From Gracilaria domingensis (lineage: Eukaryota > Rhodophyta > Florideophyceae > Gracilariales > Gracilariaceae), in assembly GCA_022539475.1 (NCBI GenBank), contig VCMS01000123.1, forward strand, positions 62,001 through 126,000: a DNA stretch of 64,000 bases. The letters are read 5' to 3'. Shown one piece after another: positions 11,747-23,069 of the stretch. The notes beneath the pieces were generated by a model. It worked only from the letters and a program-made list of their open reading frames with translations, was not told the DNA's origin and did no database searches. Numbering within the stretch: position 1 is the first letter of the stretch; each line of letters opens with the position of its first letter. Both the position numbers and the translations under genes were made by a program.

Positions 11747-12064
11747 GCATACAAAGGGACATCGTTATGAACTAACCAGACCTTAACTGCCCGACAAATT
11801 GCACTGTAAAGCAGCATTTTGAACCATTTGTCCGTGACATGTTGGTCACATACAGTCACGGTCGATTCTCGCGGGAGCGTGCATCGGCAGCTGCTGATAA
11901 ATGCACGAGCGAGGCATGCTGCGTTCTTCTCTGCCGCCATCATCATTGCTACTGGTCCGCCTTTCAGCTGCCATCATGATGGTGCTTTTACTGGAAAGAT
12001 GGGCGGTTTAGGGGTTTGTGGACTGCAAAAGATGAGTTGCGGGCGCTGCGCTGTAGGAAAAAAT

Positions 12065-12145
12065 TGAGTCATGCAGGTCTTAGGGATGGACTGGGTCATG
12101 CGAGTTTTAAGGATACACTGAGTTATACAGGTTTCAGGGGTGTTG
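12065..12145 (+). repeat. Three 27-bp tandem repeats
   Basis: Units start at 12065, 12092 and 12119 with the pattern TGRGTYATRC.AGTYTT; they have diverged but keep an exact 27-base period. They lie inside the MULE-like element. Confidence 0.65.
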
Positions 12146-12245
12146 TAGACAAAAAGTGCAGAGAGTTTAACGAATAAGTGGGTATTAGGGGCTTATATTG
12201 TTTATTTGGTTGGTGGGGTACTATCTAGGCTTTAAGGTTCTAAGA

Positions 12246-12326
12246 GTAAACATGCTTTGTGAAGTTACACTGTTGCACTTCAGTACTACTGAAGTGCAAC
12301 AGTGTAACTTCACAAAGCATGTTTAC
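12246..12326. repeat. Perfect 40-bp palindrome with 1-base centre
   Basis: Bases 12246-12285 are the exact reverse complement of 12287-12326 with a single C between. There are no mismatches and no loop. The surrounding bases are not complementary. It is the strongest inverted repeat in the window. Confidence 0.95.
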
Positions 12327-12593
12327 TTGTTTTGTTGAACGCTCACTTTGTGAAACGTCCTGTTGGTGGTTTTACTTCGCAAAAGTTTACATTTGGTACC
12401 AAGGTAACTTCGTCTTTCATCTCTGCATTCAAAGTTTGGAGTGCCCGGTTGCAATCATGCGTGACGAAAGTGACATGCCACGCGACTAACGGGTTCAACG
12501 TGTATATTGCTTACAGCTGCAATTTGTCGGGCAGTTAAGGTCTAGTTATGAACTACGTATACTACTTTTTGTGAAGATAAAACTTGAGACTTC

Positions 12594-12853
12594 TGTTGGA
12601 ACTCGACTGCCCAGACCCTGAAGTCCTTGACCAGTCTGTAACTTTATATACCGCATAGGAGCTGTAAACCTGCAAAACCAGCTCGCTAGACTTTGACAGT
12701 CCAATTCAGCAGGAGACACATCAAAGTATCCATTCAAACTCTAACTAGATATCATATCACTACCAACTACTAATGTAATCTGTACTGTCATCAGATATGA
12801 CGCAACACAATTCACAATCAGATATATCTTGCGACATCAATTCAGTTCTATCA
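12594..12853 (-). repeat. 3' LTR of copia element
   Basis: 260 bases, TGTTGG...CTATCA on the plus strand; about 98% identical to 17012-17271. The gag-pol stop codon lies inside it (12837-12839). Confidence 0.96.
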
Positions 12854-15800
12854 ATCCCTCCCTTGCCGCAAGATCAACAATACCAAGGTTCTCCCTCAGA
12901 TCTCGAAAACGCTGCATCGGGAGCGGCTTAGTCAGCATGTCCGCAACCATCTTATCTGTTAGGCAGTACACAATCCTAACAAGACTCTTCTGAACAGCAT
13001 CGCGAACGAAATGATAACGGATGTCCACGTGTTTCGCTCGTCGTTGTGAAGACGCCCAGGCAATCGCTCCGCTGTTATCTTCATAGATCTCAGTCGGTTC
13101 TCGAATGTGAACGCCAAGTTCACCGAGCAGAGTCCTAACCCACAGAACCACCTTCACGCTCTCGGACAGAGCAATATACTCCGATTCGGTAGTCGATAGA
13201 GCCACTGAGCGCTGCTTCATACTCCGCCAAGTGATGGGAATACCATTCAGCATCAACACAAACCCAGTAGTAGACTTCCTATCTCGCTTATCGCCAGCCT
13301 AATCAGAGTCTGAAAACGCTCTCAAGGTGCACCCGTTTGGACTACTCGATTGACAAACCATCCCGTAGGTCCTTGTACCACTCAAGTACCTCAGAACTCT
13401 CTTCAGGCGAATCCAGTCGGAGTCTGTTGGATTCTTCTGGTTTCGACTCAATACATTGGTTGCGACACTGAGATCAGGGCGGGTACGGGAAGCAATATAC
13501 ATGAGTACACCAGTATGTTCTCGATACTTCTCAGACAAGGAACCCGAAAGCAACTCATTATGGCCTCCTGGGTCCGATCCTGTAAGGAGAGGAGTGGCGA
13601 CCGGTTTGCTCTCACCCATCGAAGCATTCTGCAAGAGATTTGCGATCATGATACTCTGATCGAGACAGAGCATGCCCTCCCTGCGAGTGATACGAATACC
13701 CAGAAACTGTGAGGCGACTCCCATGTCCTTCATTGAAAAACGTTTCATCATTTTCGACTTCACAGTGCGAATCAGCTCCAAATCGGGACCAACCAGAAGA
13801 ATATCATCGACATAGACGAGCACCCAGACAAAGAACTCATCACTCTTAAGAACGTAGAAGCATTCATCACATGCAAGTGGATGGAACCCCATACTGTCCA
13901 GTGCATCGCTCCATGTCTTGTGCCAGATCTTTGGGGCCTCCCGCAATCCATAAAGAGCTCTGTGAAGAAGTAGGGCCTGTCCTCGTCGTAGCTTGAGGTC
14001 CAGTCCACGCGGAGGAGAGATATACAGCTTCTCGCCATTGGAACAGAGCTTTCCATTCAAGAAAGCAGTTTTCACATCCATTTGATGGACGTGATAGTTC
14101 CGAATGCATGCAATTCCAAGAGCAATTCGGACTGTGTCAAAAGCGACAACTGGAGCGAAATGAGACGCTGAGGGCCATTGCTGACACCCTTTTGCCACAA
14201 GTCTCGCCTTATACCTTTCCAGGTTTCCATCATCATCTGTCTTCCGAGCGAATACAAACCGCGACGGAATGATCTTGGTGCCAGGCGAAGGTGTCACTAT
14301 GCTCCAAGTGTTCATCTCTTGTAGACTGTTCAACTCATCTTCGATCGCAACGCGCCAGTCTTGAGCCTCATCGGAATCCAAAGCCTCTTGCACATTCTGC
14401 GGAACTCCTTTCCCAACATCGACACTTACATGAGAGCTACCAAAGCGATCAGGGGCGCGGCGATCTCTGTCAGGGTACCTTCTCACAGGGTAATGAGTAA
14501 GAAACTCTTGAAGAGCGGACCCTGTGAGTTGTGTGTGTTCACTCTCGTCACTCTGCTCGCTACCATGCACGTTGGAGTCTTCTATGACACTACCAACAGC
14601 GCTGCTCTGATCGTTCTGCTGGGCTGCTGACCCAATGTTGTCGTTGGGCGCACCAGTGTCTTGTGGAACCTCAGAGTATTCACTTCCGTGCGGTTGTTCA
14701 TCATCTTCATGATCCTCTTCATAGAGTTCACCACCATTGTCTTCCTGAACTACAGAGGCCGGTGAAGGGTGTGAAAATATGTCACGTCCCGGAAATACAC
14801 TCTCATTGAACTTGACGTGTCTGGCTGTGATAACCCTTCCACTTCCGATGTCGTACACCCTATAGTTCAAATGTGGAAGACAGCGGAGCAGAATGCAACG
14901 TCTGGACTTGGGTTCAAGCTTCTTCCGCTTAGAAACATGCACCCATACTTCACATCCGAAGGTTCTCAAGTTGCCAACGTACGGCTTCTTTTGAGTGAGC
15001 ATCTCCATTGGTGTCCTTCCATCATTACTATCAACACCAGTTATGTTCCTGAGGTAAACAGCGGTGCATAGTGCCTCTCCCCAGAACTTTGAGGGCAAGC
15101 TCGCATGTCTAAGCATGCTCCTAGTCATGTTCAAGAGTGTTCGGTTCAGACGTTCTGCGGTCCCATTCTGCTGCGGCGTGTACGGGGCAGAGGTCTCACA
15201 TTCGACCCCATTTTGTCGTAAGTAAGTCCGAAGTCCTACATACTCTGGACCGTTGTCCAAGTAAAGTTGCCGCACCAGACAAGAGAATCGTCTCTCAAAC
15301 CACTTCTGAAATTGAATAAAGGATTCTTTAGCTTCACTTTGTGTCTTCAAGAGATCGACATATCTGAACGAAGAGTAGTGGTCGGTGAAAGTAACAAAGA
15401 ACTTCCTACCGCCAATACTTGGCACAGACAGCGGACCACAAATGTCCGAATAGATAATCTCTCCGGGTTCGTATGCAGAAAAGCTTCTACTCTTCACGGA
15501 GAGCCTGGACATCTTTCCCTCATTGCAAGGTACACAACTGACTCCTACGTCACACTTCGCGGTCATATGAAGACCAGTCACAACGTTCTGAGAGGACATT
15601 GCTTGAACTCTCTTCTGATCCAAATGTCCAAACCTCTCGTGCCATATCTTGATAGCATTTCTGTCTCTTTCAGAAACCTTGTGAACAAAATCACGGTGCA
15701 CGGGATACACAGTACCCTGAACCTCGTACAGTTCACTAGCATCTCTCATAGGAAACAAGACGTTACCTCCGGGATGACCATGGACATTACAACCATGACC

Positions 15801-16873
15801 ATTGAAAGATACCTCATACCCATCGGCAACCAATGCTGGACAAGATATCAGACAACAATCGAGGCCAGGAACATACAAAACATCCTTGAGAGTGAACCGT
15901 ACAGTTGAGTGATCATTACTAGCCACGCTAAGCTCGAGGTCTCCGACGCTGAGTGCTTTCACTCGCCTTCCATCGCCAAGGGCAATGGGTCTAGGCGAGA
16001 TCTGTCGAAACCATCGAGTCAGGGTGGCAGTATTTATCATGTGACTCGTTGCGCCAGAGTCCACAATAAAAGTCTCCTTCTTCATGCTTGCAACGTTCCG
16101 AATGACCATTGCGTACTCTCTTCGACTGTTGGAGTCGACAGAGACATTCATCTTCTTCCTGCAGTCTCGCTGAAAATGACCGAATTTGCCACAATTGTAG
16201 CACTGCACCGCGGCCAAGGTCTTCATAGCCTTCTCTGAACCACTATTCGAGGGAGATCTGCTTACTTCGTTCGATTCCCTGGTTTCATATTCCTGCAGAA
16301 GACGAGCCGTGGCCTTCTCCCAGGTCAAATCAACGTCTTTCATCGTCTGCAATGCGCTGATACCCGGACCATACGGGGATTCACTAACGCTGCCAAAGCT
16401 GGCCAGCAGTATAGCAACCTGCATTGACTCCGAGACTGCACTGTCCATTGCTTCAAGACGATTGAAAACAGACTCCATCTCATCTATGTACTCCGACATT
16501 GTCTTCTCCTCGCGATACCGTCTTTGGTGGAGCTCTGTTTGTAACTGAACCCTCGAGGCAACATTCTGACTGGCATAACGATCTCGCAACTTCTTGTACA
16601 TTAGATAGGGATTCTTGCGTTCTCCAGCAATCGAACGAAGCGGTTTGTCCCCCAGGCTTTGCACCAAAAATACATCCGAGCCTTTGAAACGTTGAGCTTG
16701 ACGTCATCTGGCAGAGCTTCGAAGTTACCGTCTCCTGCTGGGTCAGAGTTCACAATTGTGAGCAGTTCCTTCGATTCCAAAAGAGCCTCGAACTGCATGG
16801 TCCACAAAACAAAGTCCTCCCGTCGCTTCGCAAAGAATCTAGGGATTCTCTTCGCAATGTCTTCATCCGACAT
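12837..16873 (-). pseudogene. copia gag-pol polyprotein with two lesions
   Basis: About 1340 codons from ATG 16873. GAG ends in a zinc knuckle (CYNCGKFGHFQRDC). The protease has VDSGATSHM. The integrase shows the HERFGH..CVPC zinc region, a D with DNGPEYVG and TPQQNGTAER catalytic surroundings. The RT has QMDVKTAFLNG and the VYVDDILLVG active site. RNase H has STTESEYIAL and YEDNSGAI. Lesion 1: the frame shifts by one base at a T5 run (plus strand A5 at 16666-16670). Lesion 2: an in-frame TAG at 13299-13301 replaces the Trp expected in the RNase H motif DWAGDK. Everything between is open, so damage is recent, or lesion 1 is a homopolymer sequencing error. Confidence 0.93.
12854..12864 (-). 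other. Polypurine tract of copia element
   Basis: On the minus strand AAGGGAGGGAT lies directly against the 3' LTR, the expected site of plus-strand priming. Confidence 0.75.
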
Positions 16874-17011
16874 AATGCCCTGGTTGGAAGCAACTACGAT
16901 GCCGAAAACGGGAAACGAAAACTTCGGGAGAGAAGCAGATAGCGCTTGAGATGGTTAGAAGTATTACAAAAGAATCGACCCCCAGCGACGTTTGGAGGCG
17001 ATTGTACCAGT

Positions 17012-17271
17012 TGTTGGAACTCGACTGCCCAGACCCTGAAGTCCTTGACCAGTCTGTAACTTTATATACCGCATAGGAGCTAAAAACCTTCAAAACCAGC
17101 TCGCTAGACTTTGACAGTCCAATTCAGCAGAAGACACATCAAAGTATCCATTCAAACTCTAACTAGATATCATATCACTACCAAGTACTAATGTAATCTG
17201 TACTGTCATCAGATATGACGCAACACAATTCACAATCAGATATATCTTGCGACATCAATTCAGTTCTATCA
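17012..17271 (-). repeat. 5' LTR of copia element
   Basis: 260 bases; includes a TATATA-like promoter sequence. A primer-binding candidate beginning TGG (complement at 17007-17009) follows in element sense. Confidence 0.96.
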
Positions 17272-17276
17272 ACTTC

Positions 17277-17452
17277 ATTTGAAAACCATTCAACCTATCA
17301 CATTACACAAGTGTAGGAATATTAGTGGTTGTTAGGTTGCCACGTGTCTTTGTCCGGACTTGTACTGTAAATGACTAAATTTGACTTGCATTAAATTGCA
17401 TATGCTAGTCATTTATTTTTCTATCTAGTCAGTCAGTCACAAATACGGCCTG
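17277..17452. mobile_element. hAT-like element, right end fragment
   Basis: The sequence ends with GTCACAAATACGGCCTG, the right terminus of the CAGGG family. It begins right after the copia target duplication, so copia seems to have inserted into this element. The following GTCTGC matches the six bases at 11253-11258 before the left end at 11261. Confidence 0.55.
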
Positions 17453-17799
17453 GTCTGCGGTGCGTTCTGTGATTGTTTCTCAAAGAATAAACTCGCAGCT
17501 ATTTCACTAAACAAAAAAAAATATAATCCATTTCTCTAAGACTCACTACATTTACATTTACTATAGTTCTACATTTCCTGGTTCCCAGATGCTCACGTGA
17601 CTAACGTACTTCGACAGCGCGACTTTTCTACCGCACTTCGAGCACCACACGTCCTGCGGCCCATGGCTTAAACGATAAAACAATATTGTTGTATTTGTGC
17701 CTATGAAAACAGTTAATGTCGGCTCTCTCGTTACTCACGACAGTTTTGGTATTCAAAGTATAGACCTTGACGACACTAGGATATATAAGGAAGAAAAGC
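17453..17799. other. Spacer with no gene
   Basis: AT-rich with short frames only; nothing recognisable. Confidence 0.4.
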
Positions 17800-18293
17800 C
17801 AGGGCCGTATTTGTGACGGACTGACTAAGCTAAAAAATGAGTGACTCATGACTGACTGACTACGACGGTAAAAAATATTTAGTCATTTTAGTCATAGCAA
17901 AGTTTAGGTTCTTTACAATGGTGTATTAAACGCGGAAGTCTACCGTGTTACCGAGTTACGAACATATTCACAAAAATTAGAGGTTAGACATGTCCTGTTG
18001 CACGAAAATAAACTCAAAGGTTTTCAAAAAAAAATTGTTTGAAAACATTGAATTTATTTCGATTTTTTGTTACGAGTAAGCTTAAAGACGATTACGTAGC
18101 GCAGACTACTCTTATAAATCTTGCGAAATGCACCGAAGGTGCTTTGGTGGACGCCATTGCGTGTTAAGTTGATAAAACTGAGCAAAAAAAATATTTCAAA
18201 GCTTTTAATGACTAACATGACTGACCACCTGATTTTTTGTTGTGACTAGTGACTAAGGGAAACTAAATTTAGTCAGTCACAAATACGCCCCTG
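17800..18293. mobile_element. hAT-like MITE, long subfamily
   Basis: 494 bases from CAGGGCCGTATTTGTGAC to the inverse ACAAATACGCCCCTG. Flanking 8-mers AGAAAAGC and AGAAAATC match at seven positions, a decayed target duplication. The reverse complement aligns with 31861-32312 over its length. Non-coding. Confidence 0.8.
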
Positions 18294-18647
18294 AGAAAAT
18301 CTTTCCATGCGTGCGCTGCTTTGGACTCGTGAGAGATATAACATGAAATTGGCTCTCATGGAACTAATCGCGTCGCTCAATCTCCTATATTTTACTTGAC
18401 ATTTCATTCACAGACCTTTTTTATATTTAATTTGAACACTGTTTTCAGGAAACCAAACTGAATTCTGGAATAGGGTAGAGTCCAAGATTGCTAAAAACGC
18501 GGTATTTCCAGCTCCTTCCAGGGGAAACTTGGCTGAAATCTACTGCAACTGTTGAACAGGATCAGCGAAATTCCACAATGTGAACGTGGTATCTATCAAC
18601 AATTGGTGAACTCCACACAGAAAGGCGAGGAAACTTCACCTCCTGTT
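18294..18647. other. 3' flank, no gene
   Basis: No frame of note; probably the 3' flank of the secreted-protein gene on the minus strand. Confidence 0.35.
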
Positions 18648-19286
18648 TCAAGCGCAGAAACCAGTCCCAGGCTTACATACGAGGTTAAAACATTGTTTTT
18701 TAGCACCAATCCCAGTCAACACACAGCAGAAGTGACAGCCAGTAGAGCATAGACAACGACGAGTGCGCGGTCGACGCGGCTGACGTGGCTTTTGCGGTTG
18801 GCGTGTTTGACGCGGTTCACGCGGTTGGTACGGCTTACTTGGTGTAAAAGGTTGATGTGGATGGTGCAGTTGGTCTCTGGGTTGAGTATTGAGAACATTC
18901 ACCACTGGTTTCGGAAACGGTACAATTGACCTCTCATTGATAACCCTGGGTGACTTGTCGTTGTAGCGCACCAGGCGTGATGGCAAGCTTTCCGACGACC
19001 ACATACAATTCACCAGCGATTGGGCGACATACTGAGCGACTGTCTGTTGATGATAGCAGTCTATCTTTTCGCCATCTATGACGCGAACTTCCGGGATAAA
19101 GCTCATCGCCCGAGAACGTAAACATGTTCCAGCACTCGCCGGGAGCCCAAGTCGAGATGACTTCTTTTCAAACGTTTGCCATAAGCGACTCCAATCGGAC
19201 TGCGACACGCACGAACTTTCACCACTGCCAGAAGCGAGACAAATGAGCAACACAATTACGGGCAAAACTTGGATGCGAAAGTACAT
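18648..19286 (-). CDS. Secreted protein with Pro-rich linker and Cys-rich tail
   Basis: The ATG at 19286 is preferred over one 39 bases upstream because it begins a clear signal peptide (MYFRIQVLPVIVLLICLASG). The 212-residue product has a folded N-terminal part with four Cys up to about residue 105. A basic, Pro-rich linker with repeated PxQPR-like units follows (about 140-178). The tail ends in a dense Cys cluster beginning CLCSTGCHFCCV, with nine Cys in about 35 residues. TATAAA lies 87 bases upstream. It is probably secreted or attached to the cell wall or matrix through the basic linker. No known family is recognised. Confidence 0.75.
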   Translation of the reverse strand: MYFRIQVLPVIVLLICLASGSGESSCVSQSDWSRLWQTFEKKSSRLGLPASAGTCLRSRAMSFIPEVRVIDGEKIDCYHQQTVAQYVAQSLVNCMWSSESLPSRLVRYNDKSPRVINERSIVPFPKPVVNVLNTQPRDQLHHPHQPFTPSKPYQPREPRQTRQPQKPRQPRRPRTRRCLCSTGCHFCCVLTGIGAKKQCFNLVCKPGTGFCA

Positions 19287-19372
19287 GGTAATATTGTCGT
19301 GAACAAGAAAGAGGAGAAGAAACAATCCCCGAAGTGGAGCAAGACCAAGCTTGCGATGGATGGCGAAGAAAG

Positions 19373-19378
19373 TTTATA
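19373..19378 (-). promoter_or_regulatory. TATA box of the secreted-protein gene
   Basis: TATAAA on the minus strand, 87 bases before the ATG at 19286; position and sequence suit a core promoter. Confidence 0.55.
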
Positions 19379-19980
19379 TGCTGGTGAGGATGAGTGGTGA
19401 TGAAGCGTCAAAAGTTGGGAGGTAGACGTTGAGTGGGTGCGCACATGTGGTAGCGAGGAAGCTCTCGAGATTTTGCTATGTGGTTCTGCCAGTGTATGTC
19501 TGATATTGAGGCAGCCGTGCGTCCCACGGGGATCGAGTACATCTTGTGACGTGTAATGGTGGTGATGATTAGTCTTGATTGGACCCGTTTGGTATAATAC
19601 GGCGTCGAATTCTCGGGTTTTGTTCCGAAGGTATCACTGGCGAGCAAATGATGGAATTGCTCCTCTCTCGGCACTTGCCCTTCCAAATGCTTGGCATGAA
19701 GAATGACACCGAATTCACGGTTCGCAGGCCGACACCTCTCGCAAACCAGAGCTCACCCAACTCTAACATCTACTGATGACTACAATTCTCTCCCATTTGC
19801 AACATACAGTACCAGGAAATGCGGAAGTAGATCTTGAGATTGCAGAACACACGGACCCGAAATCCAACATCATCTAGTTTGGGAAGAGGATGAGTTATCA
19901 AGACCATCTACTCCATCTTCGCACAGAACTCTCATGACTGAGATCGTATACAAACGTGTGTATTTATGTCCCGAGTGTAG
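19379..19980. other. Spacer with no gene
   Basis: Frames of under 95 codons on both strands contradict each other. Presumably the upstream region of the secreted-protein gene. Confidence 0.35.
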
Positions 19981-20745
19981 AAGTATGCGTCATTTATTGA
20001 ACTAAACAATTTTGTGCTGGCCTGCTGAAAGGGGTTAATGACGCTCTCATGCTGCGAGACGAGGAGAGGGCCAGCAGGTGAGCCGACACATGCGGTCAGC
20101 TCTGGTCGCCTTCGTCCGCATGTCACAGACAGGCGATGAGTGAGTGGAATCGAGTTTGGACCATCGAACCGTGTCAATGAATGCAAACCAGCCACCAAAA
20201 CCAATAAAAGCACTGCGACAAATTTTGTTACAACAAGTACAGCGCGGTGAAACGCGTGCAACGTACTACAAAATTAACGAAATCACGCATCCTCTCGTGG
20301 AGCTCCTGGCCGTGCCTGCTGCTGCGCTGTAACAACGACCACGTACTGCCGTACCACCGCCGCAGAAAGGCACCCCCTTCTGCTGCCCCATGCTTTCTCC
20401 CGCGCACGCTGAGGACACGGACATCTCGATTCGCCTCGGTCCTGTCAGAGCCTGCATGCTCGCTGAGCGTGCCTTTCACGACGCACTCAGTCAATCTCTT
20501 CCGGCTCAGCGTTTCGCCTCTCGTGGGCGTTCGTCGGTGATGAAGAATGCCTGCCAGCTCCTTCTACTCTTTGTACGCCGCGCCAAGTCCGACTATCACG
20601 ACTCTAGATCGTTCTATGGAGAGTCAACCAGGCAGAAAGGATGCGGTCCTTGCCTCCTTCTTTAACAAAATTAAACAAGACACAGATGTCTTGTGATCTC
20701 TGCGATGCAATAACAGACTATGGATTTTCCGGCCGAGGAAGTAGA
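19981..20745 (+). repeat. Dispersed composite repeat, blocks A, B and C
   Basis: Block A (19981-20275) recurs at 10408-10712, block B (20310-20590) at 1-275, and block C (20625-20745) at 25655-25750. Only this copy has all three in order, so it may be closest to the full element. Coding is doubtful: frames are short and broken. Block C contains ACAAGAC/GTCTTGT around ACAGAT, a small hairpin. Confidence 0.65.
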
Positions 20746-21743
20746 TTTATTGGAAAATTTGGGAACTGTGACTGGATCTTTGCTCGTCCTGCCCGCTGCC
20801 AGTTCTGTATTTATGGAAGTCGTCGGAGCGGCAGCGGGCAGTTGACTCCGACCAGCATCGATCCATCACAACCTTCTGCGACTTTGACGAAGGGTCTTCG
20901 AGAGATCTGTCTTTTTTCCCACCCACCCTCGCCTGTAGCTTTTTTCAGGGACATGACGCATCTTCTAGATGCTCGCGTAGCTAGATTACTTTGTAATCGA
21001 GCTGGTGTTTTTCAGTCTTTACTGAGACACTCTCACCTACACCAAAACATTAAAGATCGCTCATGGAGCTGTACCCAAGTGAAACAATAATGTCTATTCT
21101 ACATTTTGAAGATCTAGCAAGAGATCTGAAGTATTCCAAGTATTCTAGTTTCTGGATCTAAGCATAGAATATAGATTTCTGTTTCAAAAATACAAGCTTG
21201 GAACTAAGAAGATGTTAAAAAATGCTCGGTTTCTCACATGGTGCAGAACTCGTTTTTTATTTGCACATCTCACTTTTGCTTTTAAATATATTTCAATAAT
21301 GTTTCTTATATGGTAATTTTTCCATTTTTGCACTACTTGACTAATCCGCTGCTTTACAAGAATCCAGCACATACAATTGTAACTCGATGACAGCGCCGCA
21401 CTGTGGCTGTGTAAGTCTCCTACTGCGGACATTGGTGCACATGGCGAGGCACTTCAGCAGTTTGCCGTTGGCATCCAACACTTTACCCAGTCGTAGAAAT
21501 ACACGATAGAGCACCAGTAGGTGTCGTGACTCATTATAGCAAAGCTTCTACTAACATAAGGTCTCAGCTAATGTTGAGCTAATCGATCAATTGCTCAACT
21601 CAAAACCTGTTTTAAAGCTGCAAGTAGTTTCTTTTAGGTGCTCTGAATCTACTGTTTGGTACAACCTCGAAACGAACCGCTTATATTTTGAACAGATTGT
21701 TCTTCTTTAATGTTAGCATAATTAGGCAATAAAAAAGTATAAA
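20746..21743. other. AT-rich spacer
   Basis: A 149-codon plus frame (20641-21090) begins inside repeat block C and has no domain; I treat it as chance. The rest is AT-rich without structure that I can name. Confidence 0.35.
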
Positions 21744-21772
21744 AAAATGCGCCGTGTCACACGGCGCATTTT
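21744..21772. repeat. Perfect palindrome around GCGCCGTGT
   Basis: 14-bp arms AAAATGCGCCGTGT and its exact complement with one central C. A near-identical palindrome lies at 36076-36106. Confidence 0.85.
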
Positions 21773-23069
21773 CTTCCTTTTCTGGGGACCTCCTAGAGAT
21801 TAGATCTACTGCCGCCAACAAATTAAAATTCAGAGAAGATTTCTTCTATCTCACCAATTTGGAGAGAATGCCTGTACATATCCTGAAAGTTACATTGGCG
21901 TCATCATTTGAAATGTATTGTCATCACCACTGCCAAAAGTTTGGCACCAAACAAGACAAAGTTTTTCATCATAAACAAAGAGCAAAACAGTTTAAAACTT
22001 TTAAACTTTGGGACACCATTTTCAAAAGACGGTCAGAAAGTGTTACTGTGTTGAAATCGCAAGAAATAAACCCCAATCAAATCTTTTTTCAGTTTCGTTA
22101 GCTACTCAACTATTATAAATTTGAAACCATCTAAATATGCGCCATAGCCAATTGTTTCATGCCACTTCTGTCACTTCTAGATACCATAAATAATATATTT
22201 ATCAATAAATTCTAATTAAAACTAAATATCAGTTATGACTACTTGAGAGTATTTAATTTCTATTTTGTCTTAAGGCATACTCTATCAAATTTTTGAGCAG
22301 AGGAGCTTTGCGAAATTTTCCCTTGGGGAAGCTTGCTTCTCAAAGCACTGATACGACGAACAAGAGAGTTTCAGCAATTGGTCGCATCGTATCCGAACTC
22401 AATTTCTGTTTCACATCCTCCTTTTGAGTCGCTATCCTGCCGTTCGACCCATCCTCCTACTCCGCCACCGATATTGCCATCAACTTCACATACAATCATC
22501 GTATTTTATGTACAGTCTGAACCCCTCATCGCTCGGCACAGCAGGTTTGCTTTCTGCGTCTCGTTTCGTCGTCACGATCTTCTTTGTCCCGCGTGGCGCC
22601 GTGTATCCCAATCCATCCTCTGTTCTGTACGTCTGAATCGTCTGTTGCTCCACCGAAATCACCCAAAACGTCCATTAATGTAAAGCTGATACTTCACGTT
22701 AGTCCCTTCCCAAACGGCCGTTTCCCAAAATAGAGATCCACCAGAAGGTGAACAATAATGCACGTAGGTCTCATTCATTAGATGCCCTGCACCAAAGGAA
22801 AAATGTTGTTCGAATTGTCGATTCGATCTACTCTGAGCAAGCTCAGCACAGATTTGCAGAGTCTCAAGTGGATGGCTTTCCCTCTGTTCACCTCACTTGC
22901 CTGCGTAGGAAAGAACTTGCTCTCTGAGCAGCAGCTTGCGGCTGATGGGATGCAGTTGTTGATACGCGGTCTAAAACACGTGTATCATAAACTTTCAGCT
23001 TCTAAATTGTTGAAAAACTACATCGTTAGCATCCGAGGAAAACCTTCAGTTTCATGACTAGAAGCTCAT
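21773..23069. other. Spacer with weak open frames
   Basis: 21754-22101 (115 codons, Lys/Phe-rich) and 22782-23057 (91 codons) are open on the plus strand but have no domain. 22307-22316 contains GAGCTTTGCG, also seen near 35265 and 36301. Nothing firmer. Confidence 0.3.

Larger units (their letters stand above)
11775..12544. mobile_element. MULE-like non-autonomous element with 11-bp flanking repeat
   Basis: AGACCTTAACTGCCCGACAA at 11778 recurs inverted, ending at 12543. The inverted similarity decays gradually over roughly 100 bases, like the long TIRs of Mutator-like elements. The perfect 11-bp direct repeat GTTATGAACTA lies at 11764-11774 and 12545-12555, within the 9-11 bp duplication typical of MULEs. 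Terminal bases differ slightly (ACC versus T), so exact ends are uncertain by a few bases. The interior is non-coding and holds three 27-bp tandem repeats and an 81-base palindrome. Confidence 0.7.
12594..17271 (-). mobile_element. Complete Ty1/copia LTR retrotransposon
   Basis: 4678 bases, in minus orientation, bounded by two 260-base LTRs with TG...CA ends and flanked by the 5-bp target duplication ACTTC (12589-12593 and 17272-17276). Domain order GAG, protease, integrase, reverse transcriptase, RNase H is that of copia elements. A purine-rich tract abuts the 3' LTR, and a TGGTACAATC primer-binding-like sequence follows the 5' LTR. LTRs differ at about five positions, so the insertion is fairly young. 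Confidence 0.97.

Noticed and set aside
16660-16675. Programmed -1 frameshift between GAG and Pol in the copia element
   Set aside because: Copia elements normally have one continuous frame, and the site is a plain T5 run without a heptameric slip site. A one-base deletion or homopolymer error is simpler.
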